Assembly (NCBI RefSeq): GCF_030297015.1
Contig: NZ_AP028056.1
Coordinates: 2,242,939 to 2,306,938 of the forward strand
Length of the DNA: 64,000 bases
Direction of reading: 5' to 3'
Origin: Brooklawnia propionicigenes
Lineage (GTDB): Bacteria > Actinomycetota > Actinomycetes > Propionibacteriales > Propionibacteriaceae
The notes beneath the pieces are model-generated. The model was not told where the DNA came from, did no database searches, and was given only the letters and a program-made list of their open reading frames with translations. Within the stretch, counting starts at the first letter, position 1. Each line of letters starts with the position of its first letter. Shown in pieces: positions 35,755 through 45,089 of this stretch. The translations under genes were made by a program, and so were the position numbers.

Positions 35755-36010
35755 CTCCTCCCCGACACCGGCCGGGGTCGTACGTTCGGAACGCCGCGCC
35801 GGCGTCGGCGATACGGGCCGGCTCGGTGGGATCACCGAGCCGGCAGGCCTGTTGAACGCGGCCACCACGACCGACTGCTGCTGATCACTTGGCGCCGGCA
35901 CCCGATCAGCCCCGCCGGTCGCCGGCAGTTGAGGCGTTGCAGCATCGGCGTCAGCCGAGCGTTGAGGGGCTTCTGTGCATCGGGTAGTTCGTCACGCCAA
36001 GGTCGTGAAG
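35755..36010 (-). pseudogene. Decayed relaxase C-terminal fragment (second copy)
   Basis: On the reverse strand this stretch is a diverged copy of the last 250 bases of the relaxase gene at about 30060-30308. Shared runs include CGGGTGCCGGCGCCAAGTGA, GACGCCGGCGCGGCGT and GGCTGACGCCGATGCTGCA-type sequence. The rest of the gene is absent, cut off near the IS110 fragment. It shows that a related ICE, in the opposite orientation, once lay here. Confidence 0.72.
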
Positions 36011-36052
36011 GCCTCGAAGGGTTGATTCGAAATCGTCTTTACCACCGGTTGG

Positions 36053-36847
36053 TTAGGCGGCGGGTGTAACGGTGTAGCCGGCGGTGTCGAGGTCTCGGAT
36101 CTTGCGGCGCACGCTGGCGGCATTGGCGGGTCGGGCGTAGTAGGTATCACCTAGATCGTAGTAGAACTCGCCGGTTGTGAACTTGTGCCAGATGCTGGTG
36201 ATCATGGAGCGCTCGGTCACCACCAAGGCCCTGGAGTAGCCGAGTCGAGCAGTCAGCCGCTTGAACCTGATGTTCAGGAAGGACCCCTTCTTCCGAACAG
36301 CAGCTATCGCCGCGATCCCCAGGGTGCGTTTGATGTAGTGGTTACCCGGAGGAGTCGCAACCCGCTTGTTGGTCCCGGCAGACTGGTAGCTGCCCGGAGC
36401 CACCCCTGCCCACGAGGCGAGTGCTGCGGGTGTGGGGAACACGTTCATGTCGACGCCGATCTCGGCGATGAGTTCCTCAGCACCTCGAGGACCGATCCCG
36501 GGAATGCTGACCAGCAGGTCGCGGGCGCTGGTCCACCCTTCGGCCTCCATCAACGCATCGACCTCACGATCGAGGGCGTCGATGTCGGCGGTGGCCTGCT
36601 GGATCCGTCGGAGCCGGAAGTCGATCATGAACCTGTGGTGATCGTTAACCCGGCCGGTGAGGGCGTCGGTCAACTCATCCAGACGGGACCGCAGCTTGCC
36701 TTGGGCGAGACCAGCCAACACGGCGGGATCGTCTTCTCGACCCACGATCCCCCTCAACATTGCGGTCGCGGACTTGCCCTGCAGGCCCGACACCACAGCA
36801 GCCAACTTGATACAGGCGTCCTCCAACTCCTTCTCCAAGCGTTGCAC
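36053..36847 (-). pseudogene. IS110-family transposase, N-terminally truncated
   Basis: 264 residues remain of a protein that is normally about 400. The C-terminal transposase domain is clear: LVSIPGIGPRGAEELIAEIGVDMNVFPTPAALASWAGVAPGSYQSAG and NHYIKRTLGIAAIAAVRKKGSF. The frame continues upstream to about 36890 as PARRQQLRCEVPQIRG, but the N-terminal DEDD catalytic domain is missing. The break coincides with the truncated end of the next gene. Not active. Confidence 0.85.
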
Positions 36848-36866
36848 TCCACGGATCTGGGGGACC

Positions 36867-37646
36867 TCACAACGGAGTTGCTGACGCCTGGCCGGCGCCC
36901 CTAATTCCGGAGTCCTGTCTGCATGCGGTGGTGGCTCTAGTGATGAGGGACTGAAGCTCGGTGAGGAACGTTGGGCCGCACGACACTGCGTCGATGGTGG
37001 CGTTAATTGAGGAAGGAGAGTCGGCTTCGGGCGTGTAGCGTTGACCTACGACCTTGGCCGATTCGACGAAGCGTTGTCTTAGCCAGCCGTCGGTGATATC
37101 CACCCCCCCGAACCAGTACTCGCGACGGCCAGCGTGCTCCTTCATCGTCAGCCTCGCCGTGATGTCCCCGGCGCGAATCGTTTTGAACTCGATCTGGCTT
37201 GCTGCCGGGAAGTCGGTTCGCCATCGAGCGACCGCATCATCCCAGCGATCTTGGCCGGTCTTGTTGTTCGCCGTGCCGGAGTCCGTGAAGTCGTACGGGA
37301 GGACAAAGGTCAACTTCGTCAATTTCGGTCGCTTGGTGCAGACGGCCTTCAACGACTCGCGCATGCCACCCAGCGCATCTTCGAGGGTGGCATGGAACTT
37401 CGCTTGAAATCCCTCCCCGGGTCCATCGTCGTAGACCTCGTACCACTCCACGCCGGCATCCGGGGCCCGGGTCTTCCGTGTCTCGACGTGGTGAACACCA
37501 GCCGGTGGGCGCAATTGGTAGGTCAGTTCTTCCCACGCCCGTGCTTGGCTGCCCTCGTGTGACCTGATCTCCCGTAAGCGGATCTCCGCACCTCTGTGGT
37601 TGGGGGCCGTCAGGCGACAACCTGCCCGCGGGTCTTCCGAAATCAC
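36867..37646 (-). pseudogene. N-terminal fragment of a large nuclease-domain protein (Avs-like cap type)
   Basis: The readable part starts near IRLREIRSHEGSQARAWEELTYQLRPP. GVEWYEVYDDGPGEGFQAKF follows, a Mrr-like PD-(D/E)xK pattern with the ending Q-x-K, and then RPKLTKLTFVLPYDFTD. This N-terminal module is seen on large NTPase-containing defence proteins. Coding stops at the IS110 fragment, so the body of the protein has been lost. A possible GTG start is at 37646; no good ribosome-binding site is visible. Confidence 0.55.
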
Positions 37647-38199
37647 CTTGAAGACTCTAGTCAATGAACACCGCAGGCGCAGGGCAGAAGCCGGCCTGGG
37701 ACATGGTCGGCGGGCGGGGCGGGCGGCGGCCCCGCGGAACGAGATTGTCGGCAACCAGATCAGCGTCCAGCACCTACACGACCTTGCCGTTGGGATGCAA
37801 CGCCACACTCCAGAGGGACGATCACGCTCGTCAGCGCGAGCGCGAGGCCACGTCCACCCACGGCGACGTCCGCGACTGGGCAGTTGAGTGTTGTCACGAT
37901 CATCGGCATGGTCGTCCGCGCTGACCGCGGCATGAGAGTGCGCGACGTGCAGCACCGCACAGCCCATCCAACGTTCCCGATATCGGCACGACTGACGCCA
38001 CGTGAAGACGTTCCCGCGGGAACGCGCGGAGGACGTTTGGGATCGCGCAGATCCGGCGTTCAGCCAAGAGAATCGATCGCCCGGGGTGCGGCAAGTGCGG
38101 TCGCGTCCTGGGATGCTGGCCAAGGCGCTCCCCGACCGACATGATGGGTCTGTGACTCATCCGGATTGGCGCGAGACGGTTCGACGACTTCGCGTAGCG
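37647..38199. other. 553-base gene-poor stretch
   Basis: No gene with convincing start, composition or family signal is visible. Reverse-strand bases of about 37855-37950 belong to a dispersed repeat that also occurs near 39420-39530 and 45430-45560. Confidence 0.4.
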
Positions 38200-39333
38200 T
38201 TAGTTGGAGTCAAGGGGCTGGACCTCCGATCCGATGGCGGGGTCGTTTACCATCCACCAGACCGGTGGCCACTCGGCGAGGGGCAGGGCACCGCCGCCGT
38301 GATTGACGAGCTTCCATCCGGCATCGGTCTCGCGCATCAAGAACGTTAGGGATCGCGGCAGGACCGTAGCGCTGGGCACGTAGTACCCTCCTGAATCGTG
38401 CACTGGCGCCAGAATGATGAGCTCAGTGTCTCTGCTCATGCGGCGCCGAGTGGTACCTGCCCCTACCTCGCCGAAACCCTTCCACGCAGATTCAAAGTCC
38501 TTCCCTTCGCTCACCACGAAGGCATCCCACACCTCAGCCGGCTTGTGGACCATTTTAAGACTGCTCAATAAGGGCTCAAGTTTCTCTTCATGGAACACAT
38601 TGATCAGGTAGTTGTTCCAGAGCCAACTGCGCAGCCGGCACTCCAGCCAAAGAGGATCTGCGAATTCTAGCGCAGCACCGAAGTTGCCTGCCTGCAAAAA
38701 CTCGAAGACTCGGAGCGCAACGCCAGCTACTCCAGTCGAGGCGAAACGCGACTCGTCGGCTTTTGTGCTCAGCGTGGCGACCGCAGCGGCAATCTGCTCC
38801 ACGGCGACGTCACTCTTGAATGGTACTGCTCCTGTCGGTAGGGCGTCGTCTGGAGGAATCTCGCGATTGGCGAGCATGCCTAACACGCTGACGCCGAATA
38901 GGACAGAGATAAACCCAGGGATAAGCGAATACCAGACGAAACCGCTTGCGTTCAGCATGTATGTCCACACGCCCAGCCCAGAGGCCAGGATCGCTGCCAG
39001 CGCCGCACTTCCCCACGGAACAGGCTTCTTCCGCGCCCCGAGGGGAGTGCCAGTCAACTTGGCAATATCTAGAATGATCTTTCCGTGTAGCCATGCAGGC
39101 GCGCCCGTGTGACTGTTGAGGATGTCGTTCTTCTCTACGCGGGCCAGCAGCTCCAGTTCGCCTACGATCTGCTCCCTCAGGGCTTTCTGTCTTTCGCCCC
39201 ACTTGAACAACGCAAGAATGGAGACAACCAGAGTTCCCAGCGTTCCGAATATGCGAGTCCAATCCAACGCTGACACCGCCCCCCATAACGCGCCCCAATC
39301 CACCGAAGGAGCATATCCCTCAAGAGCGATCAC
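38200..39333 (-). CDS. Hypothetical membrane protein
   Basis: A 377-residue protein, probably from a GTG start. It has one hydrophobic segment near the N-terminus (IFGTLGTLVVSILALFKW) and a pair around residues 108-155 (ALAAILASGLGVWTYML, WYSLIPGFISVLFGVSVLGML). A soluble C-terminal domain of about 220 residues, with Trp-rich patches, ends VWWMVNDPAIGSEVQP. I recognise no family. The lower GC and the position among defence-type genes suggest horizontal origin. Confidence 0.6.
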   Translation of the reverse strand: MIALEGYAPSVDWGALWGAVSALDWTRIFGTLGTLVVSILALFKWGERQKALREQIVGELELLARVEKNDILNSHTGAPAWLHGKIILDIAKLTGTPLGARKKPVPWGSAALAAILASGLGVWTYMLNASGFVWYSLIPGFISVLFGVSVLGMLANREIPPDDALPTGAVPFKSDVAVEQIAAAVATLSTKADESRFASTGVAGVALRVFEFLQAGNFGAALEFADPLWLECRLRSWLWNNYLINVFHEEKLEPLLSSLKMVHKPAEVWDAFVVSEGKDFESAWKGFGEVGAGTTRRRMSRDTELIILAPVHDSGGYYVPSATVLPRSLTFLMRETDAGWKLVNHGGGALPLAEWPPVWWMVNDPAIGSEVQPLDSN

Positions 39334-39662
39334 AGCAGCTCACCCCCGGTCTACTGGCCGACCACCCCAGCTCGCCCCGACAGTAACTCGGCTCATGAGT
39401 GAGGTCACGCCCTTCTAGGTCGAGGTCCGTCCAAGGGCAGTTGAGGGACGTCACGACCATCGGCAGGTGTGGGAGATCACGTCCACCGACATGGACGTCC
39501 GCACATCGGATGAGAACGGTGGCACCGAGCGTGCGTTCCTTTGCCACATCACAAAGTTGTAGGGGTTGCACAAGTGCGTTGGGGTGTACACCAACCCGAC
39601 CGGCTCCAGGCTGTCGGTAAGCGTCGCTATTGAGTCCCAGCCGAACCAAAGCAACACTCATG

Positions 39663-39775
39663 CTACGAGGTCTAGACATGGCGCAAGACGGCCAACCGGC
39701 CCGGCGAAGCCGTCGATGCCGACTCTCCCGTGGACCACACCAGCCACGCCCGCGTTACCTGGACGACAAGTGCCA
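39663..39775 (+). pseudogene. Fragment of the ICE hypothetical gene C-terminus
   Basis: The frame QPARRSRRCRLSRGPHQPRPRYLDD resembles the C-terminus RPSRGRRSSRGPHQPHPRYR of the protein at 34847-35692, with matching DNA around GGACCACACCAGCCACGCCC. It is cut off by the resolvase gene. It marks a third trace of the same element type in the window. In the gap 39334-39662 I see only the dispersed repeat. Confidence 0.5.
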
Positions 39776-39780
39776 CCCTC

Positions 39781-40356
39781 TTACGCCGCCGCGTATCGCC
39801 CGTTCCCGTTGAGCGCTGAGTGGAGCGTCTGCCGGCTCACCCCGAGATCCCGGGCCACACGAGCCTTTGGTACGCCGGCCTCGACCCGCTCCCGGGCCGC
39901 AGCGATCTTCGCGGCATCGAGCTTGGGCGCCTTGGCGTACTTGCCCGCAGCCTTGGCGAGAGCGATCCCGTCGAGCTGCCGCTCGCGGATGGACTCGCGC
40001 TCCAGCTCTGCGAACGCAGCGAAGATGGTGATCATCGCTCGACCCTCCTTGGTCGAGACGTTGAGCAAGGGAGAGTCGATGAACTCCAAGGCCACCCCCT
40101 TACTGGCCAGTTCGTCGACGATACGCAGCAGGTCGCGGGTGTCGCGCGCCAGCCGGTCGATCGACTTGGTCCTGATGGTGTCCCCAGCCTGCGCAAAATC
40201 GATCAGGGTCCTCAGTTTGGCACGATCGGCGAAGGTCTTCCCCGAGACCTTCTCTTCGACCAAGACGTCGACGCCGGCCAGCGCCTCACGTTGCCGGTCC
40301 AGGTTCTGGTCCTTCGAACTGACCCGAGCGTAGCCGTACAATCGTCCACTCACCAT
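39781..40356 (-). CDS. Serine resolvase/invertase
   Basis: A 191-residue site-specific recombinase. The start LYGYARVSSKDQNLDRQ carries the nucleophile Ser. TIRTKSIDRLARDTRDLL, STKEGRAMITIFAAFAELERESIRERQLDGI and a C-terminal helix-turn-helix, KARVARDLGVSRQTLHSAL, follow. The length fits Tn3-type resolvases. The start at 40356 follows GGGAGGTCTCA. No Tn3 transposase is present, so it may be a stranded resolvase or part of a plasmid/ICE maintenance module. Confidence 0.9.
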   Translation of the reverse strand: MVSGRLYGYARVSSKDQNLDRQREALAGVDVLVEEKVSGKTFADRAKLRTLIDFAQAGDTIRTKSIDRLARDTRDLLRIVDELASKGVALEFIDSPLLNVSTKEGRAMITIFAAFAELERESIRERQLDGIALAKAAGKYAKAPKLDAAKIAAARERVEAGVPKARVARDLGVSRQTLHSALNGNGRYAAA

Positions 40357-40543
40357 TGAGACCTCCCGTCGCTTCCGTCGACTGACCATTGTGATGACTT
40401 CATCCTACGCAGCGGTCCTGGCCCTTCTTCGGGGGGATCGAGTACACCCTATTGGACGAATCAGAAGCTCCGATCCGAGAAGTGTGGTACCCGGCACATC
40501 CACGGGACGACCGGTGCTAGATCCATCGCAGTCATTCCACGTG

Positions 40544-40568
40544 ATTCTGCTCTCCTGGAGAGCAGAAT
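40544..40568. promoter_or_regulatory. 25-base palindrome over the ribosome-binding site of the AlbA_2 gene
   Basis: Arms ATTCTGCTCTCC and GGAGAGCAGAAT pair perfectly around a single central T. The right arm supplies the GGAGAG ribosome-binding site of the gene at 40575. In RNA the hairpin would hide that site; in DNA it could be an operator. A transcription terminator is unlikely because no T run follows. Confidence 0.6.
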
Positions 40569-40574
40569 GGCTTC

Positions 40575-41639
40575 ATGTCACTTGCTGACCACTCAACCCG
40601 ACCTCTATCTGACGATCAGTCGTGGATCGAACTGGTCAGAGCGATCTCCGCTGCCAAGGAAGTCGATGAGACGCTGTGGCTGGAATGGAAGTCGCACCTT
40701 GACCTAGCCGCCAAGGTAGATCAGTTTGCTCTGGCGAAGGAGATTCTAGCCATGGCTAACCGCGATGTGCGGGCCGCTTCTGTCTACTGCGAAGGATGGG
40801 CATACATTGTGGTGGGCGCTTCAGAAGAAGGCATCGGCGGGATAGAGCCTCAGGCGTCGGCTAGCCTTGAGCAGAAGCTTTCCAGATATCTTGGAACAGG
40901 GAAGGAAGCCCCCCGCTGGCATCTCCACAACGTCACAGTCGACGACCGAAATGTGTTGATCATTGAGGTGGAGCCGCCGAAGGATGGTGACCGCATGTAT
41001 ACGCTTCACAGGGACTCACCTACCGGCGCAAGAGCCGGAACTGTGTTCACCCGGATCGCTGAGAAGTCGGAGCAGGCCAGTCCTGCGCAGATCGTTATGC
41101 TGGAGGACCGCCTAGTTGATGGCGGCTTCGAGGAACGCATTATGGAACGGGTGGCTCTCGTGTGCACCACGCTGGACGCGCACGTGGACTTCGACGAGAG
41201 TAATGCCGCGCAACGGTTGTTTGCCGTCATCACGGACCAGCCAGCAATTTCGGTTGCACCATCTGTCAGCGTTTGGCTGCACCCTGTTCCTCGCCTGAGG
41301 TTCTCGGCCAGTATCCCGGGCGGACCGTCCACCTTGTGGCCGCCGCGCACCACGCATATGCTCGCAGTCTACCCAGCCGGATATGACCTTCGAACAGCAT
41401 ATTCTGACGTTCGCGACACAATGAAGGCACTAAATCGGCCCTACGCTATCTCTGATCACAACACGCCAGAGCCGGGGAACCTTATTGCAGTCTGCACGGA
41501 GAGCTTTGGAGAATTGCACTCCGCCGTCAAGTTGCTTCTGCGAGCAGGGCCGGCAGGCAGCATCGGAATGCACTCCAGTATCCAGGCAATTCGAATCCAA
41601 ACATGCCCCGATACCTTCGACTACAAGGTAAGCATCTAG
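40575..41639 (+). CDS. AlbA_2/Schlafen-like domain protein
   Basis: A 354-residue protein. The N-terminal 150 residues contain WLEWKSHLDLAAKVDQFALAKEILAMANRD and YIVVGASEEGIGGIEP, the AlbA_2 domain found in Schlafen-type proteins. FTRIAEKSEQASPAQIVML follows, a common boundary. The rest is unrecognised. Such proteins bind nucleic acid or are linked to defence; here no nuclease partner is seen. A palindrome overlaps its ribosome-binding site. Confidence 0.72.
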   Translation: MSLADHSTRPLSDDQSWIELVRAISAAKEVDETLWLEWKSHLDLAAKVDQFALAKEILAMANRDVRAASVYCEGWAYIVVGASEEGIGGIEPQASASLEQKLSRYLGTGKEAPRWHLHNVTVDDRNVLIIEVEPPKDGDRMYTLHRDSPTGARAGTVFTRIAEKSEQASPAQIVMLEDRLVDGGFEERIMERVALVCTTLDAHVDFDESNAAQRLFAVITDQPAISVAPSVSVWLHPVPRLRFSASIPGGPSTLWPPRTTHMLAVYPAGYDLRTAYSDVRDTMKALNRPYAISDHNTPEPGNLIAVCTESFGELHSAVKLLLRAGPAGSIGMHSSIQAIRIQTCPDTFDYKVSI

Positions 41640-41788
41640 CTAGCCGGCAGCGTCTTGCCTCCGCCAATGGGTCATTGGTTCGTGCACTCCCATACGCTTG
41701 GCAGCTCTAAACCCGTGTCTTCGCATAGCTGCATGTAAGGCCAGATCGGTTGCGACAAGGCTTCAGAGATCATTGAAGGCCTAACACA

Positions 41789-42091
41789 GTGAGAACTCCT
41801 GACAGCATTTGGGACGAACTGGTGCCTCCACCAGGTCGACGCCCTGACGTGTGCGAGACATGCCAAACATGGAATGATCAGCCAACGGAACTGGAATGCT
41901 CCAACTGCCACGACATTCGCCGCGATCTCCAAATGCCGGCGCTACCCATCAGCGTGCTGAGTCTCTACAAGCAGCCGTCCTTGTTGCGCGACTGGCTCAG
42001 CTACTACAAGGGACGACCTGAAGAGGGCGTTGCACCAGTAGAGACGTATAGGGACGTCATCCGAGGTATTCTCGCAGACTATCTTCGATGA
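41789..42091 (+). pseudogene. ComF-like protein, zinc-finger N-terminal half
   Basis: From a GTG start, 100 codons contain CETCQ and CSNCH, a four-cysteine zinc site like that at the N-terminus of ComF-type phosphoribosyltransferases. KGRPEEGVAPVETYRDVIRGILADYL follows. The frame closes at 42089, but the neighbouring frame reads on as FDEHWARLVRELGNVDALTVVPST, so a one-base shift separates the two halves of one original protein. Confidence 0.6.
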
Positions 42092-42104
42092 GCATTGGGC
42101 GCGA

Positions 42105-42408
42105 TTGGTGCGCGAGCTCGGAAACGTCGACGCCCTCACGGTCGTTCCGTCGACCACACACCCGGGTCCTCATGTACTTGAATCGGTGGTGGCGAGCTTC
42201 GGGTTGCCGATTCCCTGCCTCCAGTTGCTTACGCGTGGTCATGGCGCGCTTGGGTTCAGGCAAGCTAGCAAGGACGGATTCATCGCGGCCTTGCCCTATC
42301 GTTCCCTCCGGGTTCTGGTTCTGGATGACGTCCACACGACAGGTGCCCGTCTAAACAGCGCAGCTGAGGCGCTACGGCTGGGCGGAGCCGATGTCGTCAA
42401 CGCGCTAG
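42105..42408 (+). pseudogene. ComF-like phosphoribosyltransferase half, split by IS630
   Basis: It encodes VRELGNVDALTVVPST, then YRSLRVLVLDDVHTTGARLNSAAEALRLGGADVVNAL. LVLDDVHTTG is the PRPP-binding motif of type I phosphoribosyltransferases. The IS630 element begins after CTAG at 42405-42408. Removing the element and one CTAG joins the frame to 45352-45389, giving NALVAARWLKKGRVA and a stop. The gene is therefore disrupted. Confidence 0.75.
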
Positions 42409-42435
42409 TGGGCATCTCCGTTAGTTCGTCGGGGG

Positions 42436-43682
42436 TCAGGCTGCCTTTTGGGTCGGTTCGGTGGTGTCGTGGCGGCGGAGTGGGGTGAGGTAGCCGTTGA
42501 GGTCGCCGCGGGTGTATTTCCAGTCGAACGGGCTGGCGGTGGTGTTGTAGCGCTGTTGGAAGGCGAGGATTCGCGCGGCGAGGTCGTCGAGGTTCGCGAA
42601 GTCGCCGGTGCTGATGGCTTTGCGTTGCAGGATCGAGAAGTAGATCTCGACCTGGTTCAGCCAGGAGGCGTGCACGGGCAGGTGGACGAGGGTGGCGATC
42701 GGCCATGCTTGCCGCATGCGTTCGACCGAGCGGGCGCCGTTGTGGGACGAGCCGTTGTCAACGACCCAGAACACGCGGCGGGCCGAGGCGTAGGGTTCGG
42801 TGGTCATCACCTGGTTGACGAGTTCGGTGAAGGGTTCGATGCCGGTGTTGGGGCGATGGTGCCGATCACGTGGGCGTGGTGGACGTCGTAGGCGGCGAAG
42901 TAGGCCAGGGTTCCGCCGCGGCGGTACTCGAACTCGACCCGGCGGGTTCGTCCGGGTCCGGGGGCCAGGTCGGGGTGGCGGCGATGCAGTGCCTGCAGTT
43001 GGGATTTCTCGTCGGCGCTGATCACGTAGTCGTCGGCGCCGAGTTCGGCGCCTTGCCAGCGGCGGTCGTAGAGGTCGAGCACGATGCCGGCTTTGGCGGC
43101 GAAGTCGGGGTCGCGGGGGAAGATCCAGGACCGGTGCTGCCAGGGTTTGATCGCGCCGGCGGTCAACCAGCGGCTGACGGTGCTCGGACTGACCGAGGTC
43201 ACCATGGTCTGGCTCACGGCCTGGACGGCCAGTTCGGCGGCCGACCAGCGGGCCAGCGGCACATCACTGTCGGCCGGTGGGGTGCAGGCCAACGCCTTGA
43301 CCTGGGCGACCTGGACCGGCGTGAACACCGGTGGCCGTCCGGATCTGGCCAGGTCTTGCAGCCCGGCCAACCCGTTGTGGGCGTAGCGATTGCGCCATTT
43401 ACGGACGGTGTCGACGTGCAGGTCCAGGTCGGCGGCGATCGCCGCATTCGGGTGGCCCTGGGCGGCGGCGAGGATGATCCGGGCGCGGATCACCTGGCGA
43501 TGCTCGGCGCGCCGGGAGTTGGCCAGGCCGGTCAAGGCGGTGAGGTCGGCGGGGTCGGGGACGATGATGAACGGGGAAGTGGTCACCATGACCCCCAATT
43601 TGGGACGTTCCCCGTCCGACAGCCGGACGCCACGCCGTGCGGGCGCGAAGAAGGGCAAGGTCAGTGGGTCATGATGGGGCAA
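42436..43682 (-). pseudogene. IS630-family transposase in two frames
   Basis: The first part (43682 to about 42855) carries HTH domains (AAIAADLDLHVDTVRKWRNRY) and ISADEKSQLQALHRRHPDL with the first Asp. After a one-base shift near TCGCCCCAAC the second frame (to 42436) holds FWVVDNGSSHNG, PVHASWLNQVEIYFS and the final Asp/Glu region. IS630 enzymes are normally one chain of about 350 residues, so this is either a mutation or a programmed frameshift. The likely internal start is the Met in MVTTSPFIIVP at about 43589. Confidence 0.85.
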
Positions 43683-43834
43683 TGGCCAAGATCCCCGAAT
43701 CGACGAAGAACTCGTTGGAGTCCCGGCTGACCATCCGTGCCCGAGAACGCTGGCCCGCCCTCACCCGGGTCCAGATCCGCTTCCGTGCCGGGTTCGCCTA
43801 CGTCGACGGCGTCCTCGCCGACGGTGAGTGGAGT
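43682..43834 (+). pseudogene. IS630 passenger reading frame, 5' part
   Basis: It encodes MAKIPESTKNSLESRLTIRA, then a segment around RWPALTRVQIRFRAGFAYVDGVLADGEW, and is then cut by the IS3 element. The apparent continuation is at 45090-45318 (LCRLRYAGYANQWGFAIYRAS and onward). It starts divergently from the transposase inside the IS630 ends. Function unknown. Confidence 0.55.
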
Positions 43835-43858
43835 GTTCCCGATAAAGTGGATAGCTGT

Positions 43859-44743
43859 TTAGGCTGCGAGTTCAAGTATGTTTCTGTAGCCTAGCTCATA
43901 TTCTTGCGGTGTCAAGTATCCGAGCGTTGAATGGCGACGAGTCTGGTTGTAGTATTCCTCAATCCAAGAAAACGTGTACTTCTTCAGAGTCTTGAGATCT
44001 GGCCAAGGCCGGGTATGGATGAGTTCCTTCTTGTAGGTCGCGAAGAACGATTCCGCGACGGCGTTATCGTAACAAATCCCGGTACGGCCCAATGATCGAC
44101 GAATCTTGTGTTTCCGACAGTACTTAGCAAAATCCGTCGACGTATACTGCGTCCCACGGTCCGAATGAAAAATCACGCGTGTCCGAGGCTGGCGATGAAC
44201 CCGAGCCATATCTAAAGCATCAGTGACCAACGAGGTACGCATATGGTCATCGACAGCCCAGCCCACCACCTTCCTGGAATACAGGTCGATCACCGTCGCC
44301 AGATAAGCCCAACCATTCCACGTCTTCACATACGTGATATCACCGCACCACTTCTCGTTCGGTGCCGACGCCTCGAACCTTCGACCGATCAGGTCCGGGG
44401 CTGGCACCGGATGCTCGCCAGCCACCGTGGTTCGCCGCCACGCCGCGGGATGACGGCCCTGGACACCCAGCGCCCGCATCAGCCGCCACACCCGCTTGCG
44501 CGATACCCGGTGCCCGCCAGCAGCGAGTTCGGCATGAATGCGTCGGACCCCAGGCTGGCCCGGGCTGCTGGCGTAAAAATGTCGAATCAATCCCATCAGC
44601 AGATCGTCTTGGTCGTGCCTGGCCGAAACCCGATGACTCCGCCACTTGTAATAGCCCGAGGTCGACACCTGGAGTTCCCGACACATGAACACCACCGGAT
44701 AAACACCCTGATCAGCCCAGTCCGCGATCGCAGCAAACTTCAC
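43859..44743 (-). CDS. IS3-family transposase OrfB
   Basis: A 294-residue rve-domain transposase. HTH_21-like RRIHAELAAGGHRVSRKRVWRLMRALGVQG precedes the DDE core: WCGDITYVKTW (Asp), IFHSDRGTQYTS (Asp) and YDNAVAESFFATYKKEL (Glu). It ends HSTLGYLTPQEYEL. The gene is intact. It overlaps orfA by 4 bases; in IS3 elements the active enzyme is usually an OrfAB product made by frameshifting. Confidence 0.93.
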   Translation of the reverse strand: MKFAAIADWADQGVYPVVFMCRELQVSTSGYYKWRSHRVSARHDQDDLLMGLIRHFYASSPGQPGVRRIHAELAAGGHRVSRKRVWRLMRALGVQGRHPAAWRRTTVAGEHPVPAPDLIGRRFEASAPNEKWCGDITYVKTWNGWAYLATVIDLYSRKVVGWAVDDHMRTSLVTDALDMARVHRQPRTRVIFHSDRGTQYTSTDFAKYCRKHKIRRSLGRTGICYDNAVAESFFATYKKELIHTRPWPDLKTLKKYTFSWIEEYYNQTRRHSTLGYLTPQEYELGYRNILELAA

Positions 44744-45060
44744 TGCTGGTCTTTCGCGAACCAGGTCGCCACTTTTTTTGCGAAACTGGCCTGCATCTGG
44801 AGATGAGCGTTTTCGTCCAGCAGCCTCTGGTAATCCGCGCGGAGCTGTTCGAGCTCGGCCCGTTCCGAGCGGGTCAAAGGCTCGTCCGGGTCACGCTGCT
44901 CATCGCGCAAGTCTCGTTCTTTCTTCACCCATTTCCCTAACGTCTTCTCGAGGACGCCGATATTCCGTGCCGCCTCAGCGATCGACCGCCCATCATCCAA
45001 CACCAACGCCACCGCGTTAGCTTTATACTCCGCCGTGAAATGCCTCCGCGTAGATCCCAT
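44740..45060 (-). CDS. IS3-family transposase OrfA
   Basis: A 106-residue protein. HTH_Tnp_1 helix-turn-helix RRHFTAEYKANAVALVLDDGRSIAEAARNIGVLEKTLGKWV is followed by a leucine-zipper-like coiled coil, RAELEQLRADYQRLLDENAHLQMQ. It binds the IS ends. It lies upstream of orfB with ATGA overlap. Confidence 0.93.
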   Translation of the reverse strand: MGSTRRHFTAEYKANAVALVLDDGRSIAEAARNIGVLEKTLGKWVKKERDLRDEQRDPDEPLTRSERAELEQLRADYQRLLDENAHLQMQASFAKKVATWFAKDQQ

Positions 45061-45089
45061 AATCAGCTCCCCTTCACCCTATCGGGAAC

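Larger units (their letters stand above)
43835..45089. mobile_element. IS3-family insertion sequence
   Basis: The ends carry the inverted repeat GTTCCCGATA (left 43835; right complement 45080-45089), followed by AAGTG and GGGTG respectively. It contains overlapping orfA and orfB. It is inserted in the passenger frame of the IS630 element. A target duplication is not obvious. Confidence 0.85.
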
